NCBI RefSeq assembly: GCF_029626265.1
Contig: NZ_JARUBN010000001.1
Span: 3,534,001 to 3,598,000, forward strand
Origin: Micromonospora sp. WMMD1102
Lineage (GTDB): Bacteria > Actinomycetota > Actinomycetes > Mycobacteriales > Micromonosporaceae
Direction: 5' to 3'
Length of the DNA: 64,000 nucleotides
The position numbers and the translations under genes are program-made. The notes under the pieces were generated by a model, which ran no database searches, was not told where the DNA came from, and saw only the letters and a list, made by a program, of their open reading frames with translations. This document shows positions 42,812 through 51,256 of the stretch, one piece after another (position 1 is the first letter of the stretch; every line of letters starts with the position of its first letter).

Positions 42812-43000
42812 TCAGATCGACCAGTCCTTACGCGTCCGAGACCAAGCTACCGCGACCAGGTAGCTTCCGGGCACATAACTGGTCAGGTCCCGTGAGAGGG
42901 GCGTCGCCCCAAGTTTGGCCAGGGCGGGGTGCACGGTGGTGGCCTGGTCGAGCAGGTCGATGCCGATGGTGTTGTCGCTGGCCTGGCGGCGATAACGATG
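42812..43000 (-). pseudogene. Second coding remnant, truncated at its 5' side
   Basis: The minus-strand frame ending at TGA 42812-42814 reads IGIDLLDQATTVHPALAKLG then TPLSRDLTSYVPGSYLVAVA. It has coding-like amino acid use but no identifiable start. The upstream boundary is approximate. The family is not recognised. Confidence 0.35.
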
Positions 43001-43122
43001 ACGCGAGCAGCAGGCCGAGGGTGTCGGTGAACGAACCGGGGGACCCGGGGACCCGGGGGCCGAGGAGAACGTGGTTTACCGGTGCACGCCGAGCCGTCGA
43101 CCACGACACGAAGGGGCAGAGA

Positions 43123-44160
43123 GTGAAATACCGCCTGTTGGGGCGTACCGGAGTGTGGGTTTCCGAGATCTCGCTGGGGGCGATGACCTTCGGTGGGGTG
43201 AACCACCCGATCTACCGCCAGTTGGGCGCCCTGGGCCGGGCCGAGGTGGACACGGTCGTCGGCACCGCCCTCGATGCCGGGATCAACTTCGTCGACACCG
43301 CAGACGTCTACAGCGACGGCGAATCGGAGGAACTGCTCGGCGAGGTACTCGGGCGTCGACGCCGGGACGTCGTACTCGCCACCAAGGTGCACGCCCCGAC
43401 GGGTCCGGGCCCCAACGACCACGGCCAGTCCCGACTGCACGTCATGCGGGCCCTGGAGGACAGTCTGCGCCGGCTGCGCACCGACCATATCGATCTTTAC
43501 CAGCTCCACAACTTCGACCACCTGACCCCGTTCGAGGAGACGCTGCGCGCGCTCGACGACGCCGTACGCCAGGGCAAGGTGCGCTACATCGGTTGCGCCA
43601 ACCTGGCCGCCTGGCAGGTCAGCCGCGCACTCGGCGTCTCCGCCCGGCACGACTGGGCCGGTTTCGTCTCCGTGCAGGCCCACTACTCGCTGGTCGGTCG
43701 GGACGCCGAGCGGGATCTGCTGCCGATGGCCGAGGCGGAGGGCGTGGGGCTGACGGTGTGGAGCCCGCTGGCCGGCGGCTTCCTCACCGGCAAGGCCGAC
43801 CGGACCGGCACGGTGAACGACGGCGGTTCCCGGCGGGCACATCCGGAGTACTCCCAGTTCCCGCTGATCGATCCGGCCCGCGGGCACGACGTACTCGATG
43901 TGCTGCGAGCGGTGGCCGCGCGGCACGAGGTGAGCCCGGCCCGGGTCGCACTCGGCTGGCTGCTGCACCGACCGGCGGTCACCAGCGTCATCGTCGGTGC
44001 CCGCCGGGTCGACCAGCTGGCGGACAACATCGCCGCCACCGAGCTGACCCTGGACGCCCGGGACCTCGCCGAACTCGACGAGGTGAGCAGCCTGCCGCCG
44101 GCTTATCCGAACTGGATCCAGCAGGCGTTCGCCCCGGCCCGGTCACCCCGGCAGACCTGA
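43123..44160 (+). CDS. Aldo/keto reductase
   Basis: This 345-aa NADPH-dependent reductase starts VKYRLLGRTGVWVSEISLGAM and contains the catalytic tetrad regions: Asp/Tyr in FVDTADVYSDGESEELLG, Lys in VVLATKVHAPTG and His in IDLYQLHNFD. The C-terminal NADPH loop is SVIVGARRVDQLADN. It belongs to the AKR family of YghZ/YajO-like enzymes with broad carbonyl substrates. GTG 43123 has AAGGGG 8 nt upstream. It is monocistronic and followed by a strong terminator. Confidence 0.9.
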   Translation: MKYRLLGRTGVWVSEISLGAMTFGGVNHPIYRQLGALGRAEVDTVVGTALDAGINFVDTADVYSDGESEELLGEVLGRRRRDVVLATKVHAPTGPGPNDHGQSRLHVMRALEDSLRRLRTDHIDLYQLHNFDHLTPFEETLRALDDAVRQGKVRYIGCANLAAWQVSRALGVSARHDWAGFVSVQAHYSLVGRDAERDLLPMAEAEGVGLTVWSPLAGGFLTGKADRTGTVNDGGSRRAHPEYSQFPLIDPARGHDVLDVLRAVAARHEVSPARVALGWLLHRPAVTSVIVGARRVDQLADNIAATELTLDARDLAELDEVSSLPPAYPNWIQQAFAPARSPRQT

Positions 44161-44191
44161 ACCGGCAGACCTGACTCGGCAGACCTCGTGC

Positions 44192-44225
44192 GTGGCGGGT
44201 GGGACGCGCACGTCCCACCCGCCAC
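44192..44225. terminator. Bidirectional hairpin terminator
   Basis: A perfect 15-bp stem (44192-44206 with 44211-44225, core GGCGGGTGGGACG) encloses a 4-nt loop. It lies between the aldo/keto reductase and the convergent LuxR-type regulator. Confidence 0.82.
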
Positions 44226-44297
44226 CGGTCCACGGCGCCACCGGTCAGCTATGGCGGCCGGTCGGGTCGGCAGTGGAGCCGGCGACCCGGCTCCGGG

Positions 44298-44897
44298 TCA
44301 GATCCAGCCCTTCTCCCGGGCGATCCGGATCGCCTCGATCCGGGTACGCGCTCCCGTCTTGCCGGCGATCCGGGACAGATGGTTACGGACAGTACCGGCG
44401 GACAGAGACAGCTTGCTGGCGATCTCCACCACCGGCCATCCTTCGGCAGCGATCTCCAGCACCTCCACCTCCCGTGCGGTGAGCGGGTTGTCGCGGTTGA
44501 GCGCCGCGACCACCAGGTCCGAGTCCACCACGGACCCCCCGCAGGCGAGCCGGCGGACCGCCTCGATCACCCGTTCCGGGGCGACGTCGCTGCCGAGGAA
44601 GCCGAGTCGCTGGCAGGTGGCACGCAAGGCGTTCCCCAGCACCCGTGGCCGGCGCGGGTCCACCAGGACCAGCACCGGAGGCGGTTCGGACGGCGCGACC
44701 GCACCGGAGAGTACCCCCGCTCCGAAGAGTTTGAGGTCCGCGACGGCCACGTCGGGACGCTGCATCCGCAGCGCCACGCCGATATCCTCGGCTCGATCGA
44801 CCTCCGCCACCACCTCGATGTCGTCCTGAGTGGTCAGTACGAAGGCCAGGGCGCCACGGACGAGAGCGCCGTTCAGCGCGAGCAGCGTTCGGATCAC
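44298..44897 (-). CDS. Orphan LuxR-type response regulator with degenerate receiver
   Basis: This 199-aa NarL/FixJ-type regulator of the RamR/DesR-like group has receiver residues 1-115 and the LuxR HTH LTAREVEVLEIAAEGWPVVEIA with SAGTVRNHLSRIAGKTG near residues 140-185. The phosphoacceptor Asp54 is present (AVADLKLFG). The acidic pair normally at positions 8-9 is Leu-Asn, however, so phosphorylation is doubtful. There is no histidine kinase nearby. It is the paralogue of the gene directly upstream. Confidence 0.85.
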   Translation of the reverse strand: MIRTLLALNGALVRGALAFVLTTQDDIEVVAEVDRAEDIGVALRMQRPDVAVADLKLFGAGVLSGAVAPSEPPPVLVLVDPRRPRVLGNALRATCQRLGFLGSDVAPERVIEAVRRLACGGSVVDSDLVVAALNRDNPLTAREVEVLEIAAEGWPVVEIASKLSLSAGTVRNHLSRIAGKTGARTRIEAIRIAREKGWI

Positions 44898-44995
44898 GTT
44901 CCCCCCTGCTACTTTGTCATCGCTAGATCACCCCGCGTGAACATTCAAACACGAGCTGGCCGACCGCGCCCGTTGGAGCGGCCGGCCCGTCATGG

Positions 44996-45601
44996 TCAGA
45001 TCCAGCCCGCACGCTGTGCCTGCCGGACCGCTTCCAGCCGGTTACGCGTACCGGTCTTGCGCAGGATCGCCGACAGGTGGTTGCGCACCGTCCCGTGGGC
45101 CAGGAAGAGCCGACCGGCGATCTCCTTCAGCGGCAGACCCTCGGCGGCCGCCCGCAGCACCTCCAGTTCCCGCTTGGTCAGCGGGCTCTCCGGTGGATTC
45201 AGCGCGGCGACGGCGGCGACCGGATCGAAGACCCGCTCACCGAACGCGACCGCCCGGACCAGCCGGGCGAGTTCCGCCGGCGGCAGGTTCTTGTCGACGA
45301 AACCCCGGGCGCCGGCCCGGATCGCCCGTTGCAGCGCCTCCGGCGTCAGCTGGGTACTCAACGCCAGCACCCCGCTGCCCGGCGCCTCCGTTCCGAGCCG
45401 CGCCACCACCTCCAGCATGTCGGCACCCGGCAGTTCCATGTCGACCACGACCACGTCCGGCCTCCTCCGGCGGGCGATTGTGACCAATTCACCCGGCTCG
45501 TGGAGGTCCGCCACCACGTCCAGGTCCTCCTCACTCGACAACACCGCGCGCAACGCCCCCCGTAACAAACCCATCTCCTCCACGATCACAATGCGGATCA
45601 C
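44996..45601 (-). CDS. LuxR-type response regulator (RamR/DesR-like)
   Basis: This 201-aa NarL/FixJ regulator begins MIRIVIVEEMGLLRGALRAV, with acidic Glu8-Glu9 and phosphoacceptor Asp54 (VVVDMELPG). The Lys of the receiver is in GFVDKNLPP. The HTH is LTKRELEVLRAAAEGLPLKEIA with HGTVRNHLSAILRKTG. The length and N-terminal pattern resemble RamR/AmfR, the activators of SapB operons. A role on the ram operon 10 kb away is possible but not shown. The 98-bp gap to the paralogue suggests separate or shared transcription. Confidence 0.87.
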   Translation of the reverse strand: MIRIVIVEEMGLLRGALRAVLSSEEDLDVVADLHEPGELVTIARRRRPDVVVVDMELPGADMLEVVARLGTEAPGSGVLALSTQLTPEALQRAIRAGARGFVDKNLPPAELARLVRAVAFGERVFDPVAAVAALNPPESPLTKRELEVLRAAAEGLPLKEIAGRLFLAHGTVRNHLSAILRKTGTRNRLEAVRQAQRAGWI

Positions 45602-45835
45602 GAGGTCACTCCGATCTCGTACACAGACTCAGCGAGAAGGCGACGCCCGAGCGGGTCAACACCCGACCCGGCGTCGATCACGAGCACGATCGAGTACGGC
45701 ACCGTCGGTCGGGCCCGCCCACTGGACGGGTACGGCGGTGCCCGGTGCACCGACGGAGATTTCCACCGGGCGCGCAGAGGTCAGCGGCGGCCACGGTGGA
45801 GAGGAAGAGCGACCGGAGTACGGCCGCGGAGCGGG

Positions 45836-47128
45836 TCAGCCAGGCAACGCCGGTACGCCCGGCGACCGGCCGGTGGGACCGGTGTCCGCGTGCGGAAGAG
45901 TCGACAGAGATCTGGGCGGCGACTGCCAGCCGATCGTGGCCGGCAGCGCGGCGGACTGTCCCCCGCCGGACTGCGCCGATCCGGCCTGCTGGCCACGGGC
46001 GCCGGTCTCGACGGGTGAGTCGGGAGTGGACGGCAGGCCCGGGGTGGCGGTCCCGAGCACGGCACGCCGGACCGCCGGACGGTTCGGGTCCGGCATGCCC
46101 CCGGAGGCCGGGCCGAACGACTGCCACAGCGGCGAGGGCGTCCAGAGCGGCTGGGCCGCGACCGGAACCGGCGGGTGCTGCTGGGTCGGGACCGGCAGCG
46201 GCACCGGAGGCGGCGGCAGGCCGGGACTGGGTGCCCATCCGGCGGGCTGGTCCGGCACGACCCGGGGTGCGGGTGTCCCCCGGAAGCTGTGGTAGGGCAC
46301 CTCGGCCACCACCCCCGGCACGGCGCCAACCACTTCGGGCACCGCTCCGACCAGCCCGGGCAGGCCGCCGAGCGTCCGCGCAGTTCCCCCGAGCACCTTC
46401 GGCACGCTGCCGACGACCTCCGGTAGAACCCTGGACACCTCAGGTACGCCGCTGACGGCCACCGGCACGACCTCGACCACCTCAGGTACGCCGCCGACGG
46501 CCACCGGCACGACCTCGACCACCTCAGGCAGGTCGCCGACGGCCACCGGCACGCCCTCGACCACCTCAGGCAGGTCGCCGACGGCCATCGGCACGCCCTC
46601 GACCACCTCAGGCAGGTCGCCGACGGCCACCGGCACGACCGGAGCCCGACCGGGGCGCAGCGCGGCGCTCCGGCCCTCCGACCGGGGCACCGGGCGCACG
46701 CGTTCCGGGCCGGGTCGGGCAACAGCGACTCGCTCCGGACGGGTCCGCTCCGGACGGACCCGCCCCGGACCGCCGACCTCAGCACGCGCGCGCTCCAGAC
46801 CGGCATGCTCCCGAGCGGTGCGCTCCGGGCGCGATGCGTGGCGATCGGTCTCGGGTGTCGCTTTTCGAGTCAACTGAACGTGATCGTCGAGGAGGGCGGG
46901 CAGCCCCGGCGCGACCGACTCGACGATCGTGCCGAGCGGCTGCCTCCGGGCTGCCGAGGCGGCACCTTCACCGGCGAACGCCGGCCCGTCCAGCGCGGCC
47001 AGGAGGACGTATCCGGCCAGCGCACCGCCGCCGAGCAGGGCGATTCTGGTCAGCAGTCGGACGGCTCGCCGCCCCGGGTCCGGTCGGCCCGGACCCGGCA
47101 CGCGCCGGACTGCTGAGACCACGGCCAT
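45836..47128 (-). CDS. Membrane-anchored repeat protein, unknown function
   Basis: This 430-aa protein has an N-terminal membrane helix or signal anchor (ALLGGGALAGYVLLAALDG, about residues 30-50), an Arg/Glu/Pro-rich stretch, and then five 14-residue repeats of the type VPVAVGDLPEVVEG. More degenerate versions (VPEVSRVLPEVVG, VPKVLGG) follow. The C-terminal third is Pro/Ser/Gly-rich. I recognise no family. The valine-rich amphipathic repeats suggest a structural or surface role (inference). It lies 234 bp upstream of the LuxR-type gene on the same strand. Confidence 0.6.
   Translation of the reverse strand: MAVVSAVRRVPGPGRPDPGRRAVRLLTRIALLGGGALAGYVLLAALDGPAFAGEGAASAARRQPLGTIVESVAPGLPALLDDHVQLTRKATPETDRHASRPERTAREHAGLERARAEVGGPGRVRPERTRPERVAVARPGPERVRPVPRSEGRSAALRPGRAPVVPVAVGDLPEVVEGVPMAVGDLPEVVEGVPVAVGDLPEVVEVVPVAVGGVPEVVEVVPVAVSGVPEVSRVLPEVVGSVPKVLGGTARTLGGLPGLVGAVPEVVGAVPGVVAEVPYHSFRGTPAPRVVPDQPAGWAPSPGLPPPPVPLPVPTQQHPPVPVAAQPLWTPSPLWQSFGPASGGMPDPNRPAVRRAVLGTATPGLPSTPDSPVETGARGQQAGSAQSGGGQSAALPATIGWQSPPRSLSTLPHADTGPTGRSPGVPALPG
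46437..46646 (-). repeat. Five 42-bp tandem repeats inside the repeat protein gene
   Basis: Units begin at 46437, 46479, 46521, 46563 and 46605 and are nearly identical. Each encodes 14 residues, so the frame is kept. The plus-strand unit starts ACCTCAGG(T/C)A. Confidence 0.92.
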
Positions 47129-47354
47129 GTCGCGAAGGCACTCCTCGATTCGGCGGACAGGAACGGTAGCGTAACGCAGTGTCTATCATGGCGCACCCGG
47201 TGCTCCGGGTCGGCTCGCGACACGTTCGGAGGCACCCGTCACACGTTCGGAGGTACCCGTTCACCCACCGCCTCGTCCCGCCCGGAGGTCGAGTCGCCGG
47301 ATCCGCCGCCGCAGAGCGTCGTGCCGGGCCGGTGTCGCTGACTATGGTGAGCGG

Positions 47355-48554
47355 ATGACGGCCCCCCGCCCACCAGTACTGCCCGTCGTGCAGTTCCGGA
47401 GCCGGGCCGGAAGCATCGACCTCGGCTGGGGGCACCCACATCCGGCCGCGCTGCCGGTGGACGCCTGGGCCGAGGCGACCCGGTCCGCCCTGCGCCGCTA
47501 CGGTGCCGCCGCGCTCACCTACGGCCACGCGGCCGGGCCGGGGCCACTTGTCGAGTGGCTCTGCGAGCGACTGGGCGAGGTGGACGCCGTACCGCCCGAG
47601 CCTGGCCAGGTCTTCGTCAGCGCGGGTGCATCGCACGCGCTCGACCTCGTCGCCGCCGTGCTCTGCCGCCCCGGCGACGTCGTCCTGGTCGACTCGCCCA
47701 CCTATCATCTGGCGCTGCGGGTCATCGCCGACCACCGGGTCGACACGGTACCCGCCCCCGCCGACCAGGACGGGATCGATCCTGCCGCCACCGGCGACCT
47801 GATCCGGGCGATCACCCGGCAGGGCCGCCGGGTCGCGATGCTCTACCTGGTGCCGACGTTCAACAACCCGACCGGGCGGTCGCTGCCGGCGGAGCGCCGG
47901 GCCGCTCTGCTGGCGATGGCCGCGGGCACCGGCGTGACGGTGGTGGAGGACGACACCTACCGGGAACTCGCCTACCCGGCGCCGGCGCCGCCCTCGCTGT
48001 TCAGCGCCGCCGAGCCGGGGACGGTCGTCCGGATCGGGTCGTTCGCCAAGAGCGTCGCGCCGGGGCTGCGGCTCGGCTGGCTGACCGGGGCCCGGTCGAT
48101 GGTCGGGGCGGTGACCGAGCGCGGGTACGTGGACAGTGGCGGCGGGGTCAACCACGCCAGCGCGCTGGCCATGACCGAGTTCGCGGCCGGCGGCGCCTAC
48201 CGGCGGCACGTGGCGGCGATCCGGGTCAGGTACCGCCGGCAGCGCGACGCGCTGGTGGCCGCCGTACGCGAGGAGTTGCCGCAGGCCGAGTTCGTGGTGC
48301 CCGGCGGCGGCTGGTTCCTCTGGCTGCGGCTGCCGCATCCGAACGCCGGTACCGCGCTGCTGCCGTACGCGGAGGCTGCCGGGGTCGGCTACCTGCCCGG
48401 TCGGCAGTTCTTCGTGGCCGACACCGGGCACCGTCACCTGCGACTGTCCTACTCGATGTGTGATCCGGAGACGTTGGCCGAGGCGGTGCGCCGGCTGGCC
48501 GTGGCGTACCGGGACGCCGGATTCCCGGCCCGCTCGACTCCGTTGCCGGGCTGA
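47355..48554 (+). CDS. PLP-dependent aminotransferase (class I/II, MocR-like catalytic domain)
   Basis: This 399-aa fold-type I enzyme has the PLP phosphate and substrate region FVSAGASHALDLVAAVL near residue 95, YLVPTFNNPTGRSLP near 170, and VVEDDTYRELAYP. The Schiff-base Lys is in RIGSFAKSVAPGLRLGW near 235. There is no N-terminal GntR domain, so it acts as a free aminotransferase (2-aminoadipate/aromatic type). Its neighbour, the convergent asparagine-synthetase homologue, may or may not be linked. Confidence 0.88.
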   Translation: MTAPRPPVLPVVQFRSRAGSIDLGWGHPHPAALPVDAWAEATRSALRRYGAAALTYGHAAGPGPLVEWLCERLGEVDAVPPEPGQVFVSAGASHALDLVAAVLCRPGDVVLVDSPTYHLALRVIADHRVDTVPAPADQDGIDPAATGDLIRAITRQGRRVAMLYLVPTFNNPTGRSLPAERRAALLAMAAGTGVTVVEDDTYRELAYPAPAPPSLFSAAEPGTVVRIGSFAKSVAPGLRLGWLTGARSMVGAVTERGYVDSGGGVNHASALAMTEFAAGGAYRRHVAAIRVRYRRQRDALVAAVREELPQAEFVVPGGGWFLWLRLPHPNAGTALLPYAEAAGVGYLPGRQFFVADTGHRHLRLSYSMCDPETLAEAVRRLAVAYRDAGFPARSTPLPG

Positions 48555-48629
48555 GCCTCGCGGCGCCGCCCCGCCCCGCTGCGCCCCGCCCCGCCCCGCC
48601 CCGCCGTCGAGGATTCAGCCGTCGGCGGT

Positions 48630-50210
48630 TCAGCCGTGCCGGCCGGAGCCGGTCAGCCGACGCCAGGCCGGGCCGACCTTCCACCTTGCCATCCCGGCCA
48701 GGTCGCGGGCGTGGTCGAGGACGTCCGGCCGGGCCGTGCCGGTGGCCACCGCGCGGTCGAGGTCGTGGCCGCAGCGCCGCAGTACGGTGTCGAAGTCCCG
48801 GCGCACCGGTTCCAACAGCTCGTAGCCGAACGCCCGGTACTGGCGGGCGAAGATCGCCCGGTACGGCCGCACTCCCTCGTACAACCCCGTGGCGTACGCG
48901 AGCTGCTCCGCCGGCCGGTCCCGGACGTACTCCGGCAGCAGGTCGGCGAACGCGTGCCGGAGGATCCAGCTCCGCCGGCCGTCCCGCAGTTTCACCCCGG
49001 CGGGCAGCCGCATCGCCAGCTCGACGAGCGACAGGTCGAGGAAGGGCAGCCGGGCCTCCACCCCGTGCCCGAACCCGGTCCGGTCCACCCGCTGCAACCC
49101 GGTACGGCACAGGTTGCGGATGCGGTGCCGGAAGAGCTGGCCGGCGGCTTCCGGGCCCACCGGGTCCGAGCCCGGGTGTCCACCGAAGAGGTGGTCGGCG
49201 CCGTCGCCGGTGAGCACCACCCGGACGCCGAGGTCCCGGACCCGCCGGAACAGTGGCACCGAGACGACCGCGTCGATCAGGTCGGCGTACTCGGTCAGCT
49301 CGGAGATCCGGATGGCCGCCCGGACGTCGTCGAGCTGGATGTCCCGGGGCCGCACCTCGATCACCTCGTGGTGCACGCCGAGTTCGGCGGCCAGCCGGCG
49401 AGCGTACCGCACGTCCGGGCTGTCCGCGGCGCCGACGGTGAACGCCACGCAGTCGTGGTGCAGTTGCTGGACGTGCAGCAGGGCGATGGTGCTGGCCAGG
49501 CCGCCGGAGAGGAGTACCCCGACGGTGAGGTCGGTGTCGACACGGGCCCGGACGCTGTCCCGGACGGCGGTGCGGAGCAGTTCCGCCGCCTCCTCGACGT
49601 CCCGCAGCGGCGGTTGCCCGGTGCCGAGCCGGGCCAGGTCCAGATAGGGCACCAGATCGGGTCCGCCGGTCGCGTCGGCCCAGCCGTGCTGCCCTGGCGG
49701 CAGTTCGGAGATCGGTGCGCCGACCGGTGCCAGCGCCTTGACCTCCGAGGCGACGTGCAGCCGGCGCAGGTGCCGGGACCAGTAGAGCGGACGCACGCCG
49801 AGCGGGTCGCGGGCCAGGTAGAGCCGTCCGGTGGCGGTGTCGGCGAGGGCGAGGGCGAACTCGCCGCGCAGCCGGGTGACCGCCTCCGGCCCCCAGGCCA
49901 GGAATGCCTCCAGCACCACCTCGGTGTCGCTGTCGGTGCGCGGCGGCCGGCCGAGCCTGGACAGCTCGGCCGCGAGTTCGCGATGGTTGTAGACCTCGCC
50001 GTTGTAGCAGAGCAGCCACCGGCCGTCGGCGGAGCACCAGGGCTGGACCGCCCGTTCCCGGTCGACGATCCGCAGCCGCTGCACGCCGGCCAGCAGTTCG
50101 GGACCGAGCCGGGTCTCGGCGAGGTCGCCACGCGGGGTGAGCTCCGCCATCATCCGGTGGAAGGTGCGGCGATCGGCGCCGGAACCGAGGGTTAGGACGA
50201 TGCCGGACAT
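48630..50210 (-). CDS. Asparagine synthetase-like protein with altered active sites
   Basis: This 526-aa homologue of AsnB keeps the glutaminase-domain fold motifs (CYNGEVYNHRELAAEL near residue 68, RTDSDTEVVLEAF near 91) and the synthetase domain (GVLLSGGLAST near 231, VVLTGDGADHLFGG, GVEARLPFLD). Position 2 is Ser instead of the glutaminase nucleophile Cys (MSGIV), and the PP-loop SGGxDS has Ala239 for Asp. It therefore probably does not hydrolyse glutamine and may act as an amide or beta-lactam-synthetase-like ligase, or be inactive. ATG 50210 has GGGAGG 9 nt upstream. Confidence 0.85.
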   Translation of the reverse strand: MSGIVLTLGSGADRRTFHRMMAELTPRGDLAETRLGPELLAGVQRLRIVDRERAVQPWCSADGRWLLCYNGEVYNHRELAAELSRLGRPPRTDSDTEVVLEAFLAWGPEAVTRLRGEFALALADTATGRLYLARDPLGVRPLYWSRHLRRLHVASEVKALAPVGAPISELPPGQHGWADATGGPDLVPYLDLARLGTGQPPLRDVEEAAELLRTAVRDSVRARVDTDLTVGVLLSGGLASTIALLHVQQLHHDCVAFTVGAADSPDVRYARRLAAELGVHHEVIEVRPRDIQLDDVRAAIRISELTEYADLIDAVVSVPLFRRVRDLGVRVVLTGDGADHLFGGHPGSDPVGPEAAGQLFRHRIRNLCRTGLQRVDRTGFGHGVEARLPFLDLSLVELAMRLPAGVKLRDGRRSWILRHAFADLLPEYVRDRPAEQLAYATGLYEGVRPYRAIFARQYRAFGYELLEPVRRDFDTVLRRCGHDLDRAVATGTARPDVLDHARDLAGMARWKVGPAWRRLTGSGRHG

Positions 50211-50466
50211 GCCAGTCAACCTCCCAGTGCGGTCAGGGAAGTCCGGGCGCCGGTAGCGGAACCGCAGCAGGTCGGTCGCGGTCCCTCTCCGGCGTCGGTG
50301 TGCCCCCGAGAAACGCTGCCGGTTCTGACCGTAACACCCGGTAAACCCGAAAAATCCACGTTACTGCGGTTGCTCCCCCGCAGCGTACGAGGCTGTACTC
50401 CGGTTCCCGGCGTAGCTGAGTAGGGGTACTCGGGTCCGGGCCCGGCCGGTGGTGAAGAGTCTTGGT

Positions 50467-50877
50467 ATGACCGAACGGCAGCCGGGGAACACCCGGCAGA
50501 CCCCGCTGTGGATCGTCGGGCTCGCCGCCCTCACCGCGCTCGCCTGGTGGGCGTTCCTCGGCTGGGACCAGCAGAAGGAGACCGATCCGGTCACCGGGGC
50601 GCAGACCGGGCCGTACTCGGCGTGGCAGGTGCTCGGCCTCGGGCTGGTACTGGCCCTGCTGGTGTTCGAGACGGGGCGCCGGGGCCGGCCGTGGCTGGCC
50701 GGTCTCGTCGTACCGGCGGTGCTCACCGTGGCCTTCTCGGTCGACGCCGCCACCGATCCGGACGCCGACGGGCTCTGGGTGGTCGGTGCGGTGCTGGTGG
50801 CGCTCGGCTCGGCTCTCGGCGCCGGCCTGGTCGCGGCGCTCGGCGCCTACGCGGGCCGGCGGTCGGGCTCCCGCTGA
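50467..50877 (+). CDS. Hypothetical membrane protein, four helices
   Basis: This 136-aa protein starts MTERQPGNTRQTP. It has hydrophobic segments at about 20-40 (LWIVGLAALTALAWWAFLG), 60-78, 85-100 and 110-130. The end is basic (GRRSGSR). I recognise no family; similar short proteins occur in actinomycetes. The 256-bp region upstream is less GC-rich (AACCCGGTAAACCCGAAAAATCC) and probably carries divergent promoters for this gene and the asparagine-synthetase homologue. Confidence 0.7.
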   Translation: MTERQPGNTRQTPLWIVGLAALTALAWWAFLGWDQQKETDPVTGAQTGPYSAWQVLGLGLVLALLVFETGRRGRPWLAGLVVPAVLTVAFSVDAATDPDADGLWVVGAVLVALGSALGAGLVAALGAYAGRRSGSR

Positions 50878-50930
50878 GCGCAACACACCGCCGGGCCTGA
50901 CGACCGGCCGCCTCGGCCGGGGTTGGTCAG

Positions 50931-51024
50931 CATCGTCAACGCTGCCCGACCGGTTCGGCGTCGAGCAGCGGGTCCGGCATCGTCAACGCAGCCCGACCGG
51001 TTCGCCGTCGAGCAGCGGGTCCGG
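50931..51024. repeat. 47-bp tandem duplication at a gene 3' end
   Basis: Two copies (50931-50977 and 50978-51024) differ at about two positions. The second contains the stop codon and last 14 codons of the 89-aa gene, so the copy beyond the stop is a duplicated gene end. Confidence 0.88.
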
Positions 51025-51252
51025 CTCCTGCCGCCGGATCATGTACTGCGCGGTGAGGGTGTCGACCCCGGTGCCCCGGGCACTGTTCGGCCGGTACGTG
51101 ACCGTGGCGGCCAGCGCCGAGGCGGCCTCGACCACCCCCGCGCGCCAGGTGCCGGACCGGTAGACCCAGACCGGGTCGGTCGGCCGGTAACTGGCGGTGG
51201 AGTCGATCTCCGCCGGGTCGCGTCGGTGCGGATCCACGTTGGGTACTGGCAT
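50983..51252 (-). CDS. Hypothetical 89-aa protein
   Basis: A small soluble protein (MPVPNVDPHRRDPAEID; DPVWVYRSGTWRAGVVEAAS in the middle, resembling an SH3-like or KOW-like strand pair). ATG 51252 has GGAGGG 9 nt upstream; GTG 51279 is a longer alternative without a site. It lies 4 bp after the GGDEF gene stop, so the two are co-transcribed. The last 14 codons are duplicated just beyond the stop. No family is recognised. Confidence 0.68.
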   Translation of the reverse strand: MPVPNVDPHRRDPAEIDSTASYRPTDPVWVYRSGTWRAGVVEAASALAATVTYRPNSARGTGVDTLTAQYMIRRQEPDPLLDGEPVGLR

Positions 51253-51256
51253 GTCG

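Larger units (their letters stand above)
42682..43122. other. Degraded gene-remnant region
   Basis: No intact gene is visible in these 440 bases upstream of the aldo/keto reductase. On the minus strand there are two fragments in the same frame separated by a stop codon (annotated as pseudogenes). The last 120 bases contain a GGGGACCCGGGGACCCGG direct repeat (about 43040-43060) and the aldo/keto reductase ribosome-binding site. Confidence 0.5.

Noticed and set aside
46437..46646. Regular 42-bp repeats as a possible CRISPR array
   Set aside because: The repeats are contiguous, with no unique spacers, and stay in frame inside a coding sequence. No cas genes are present.
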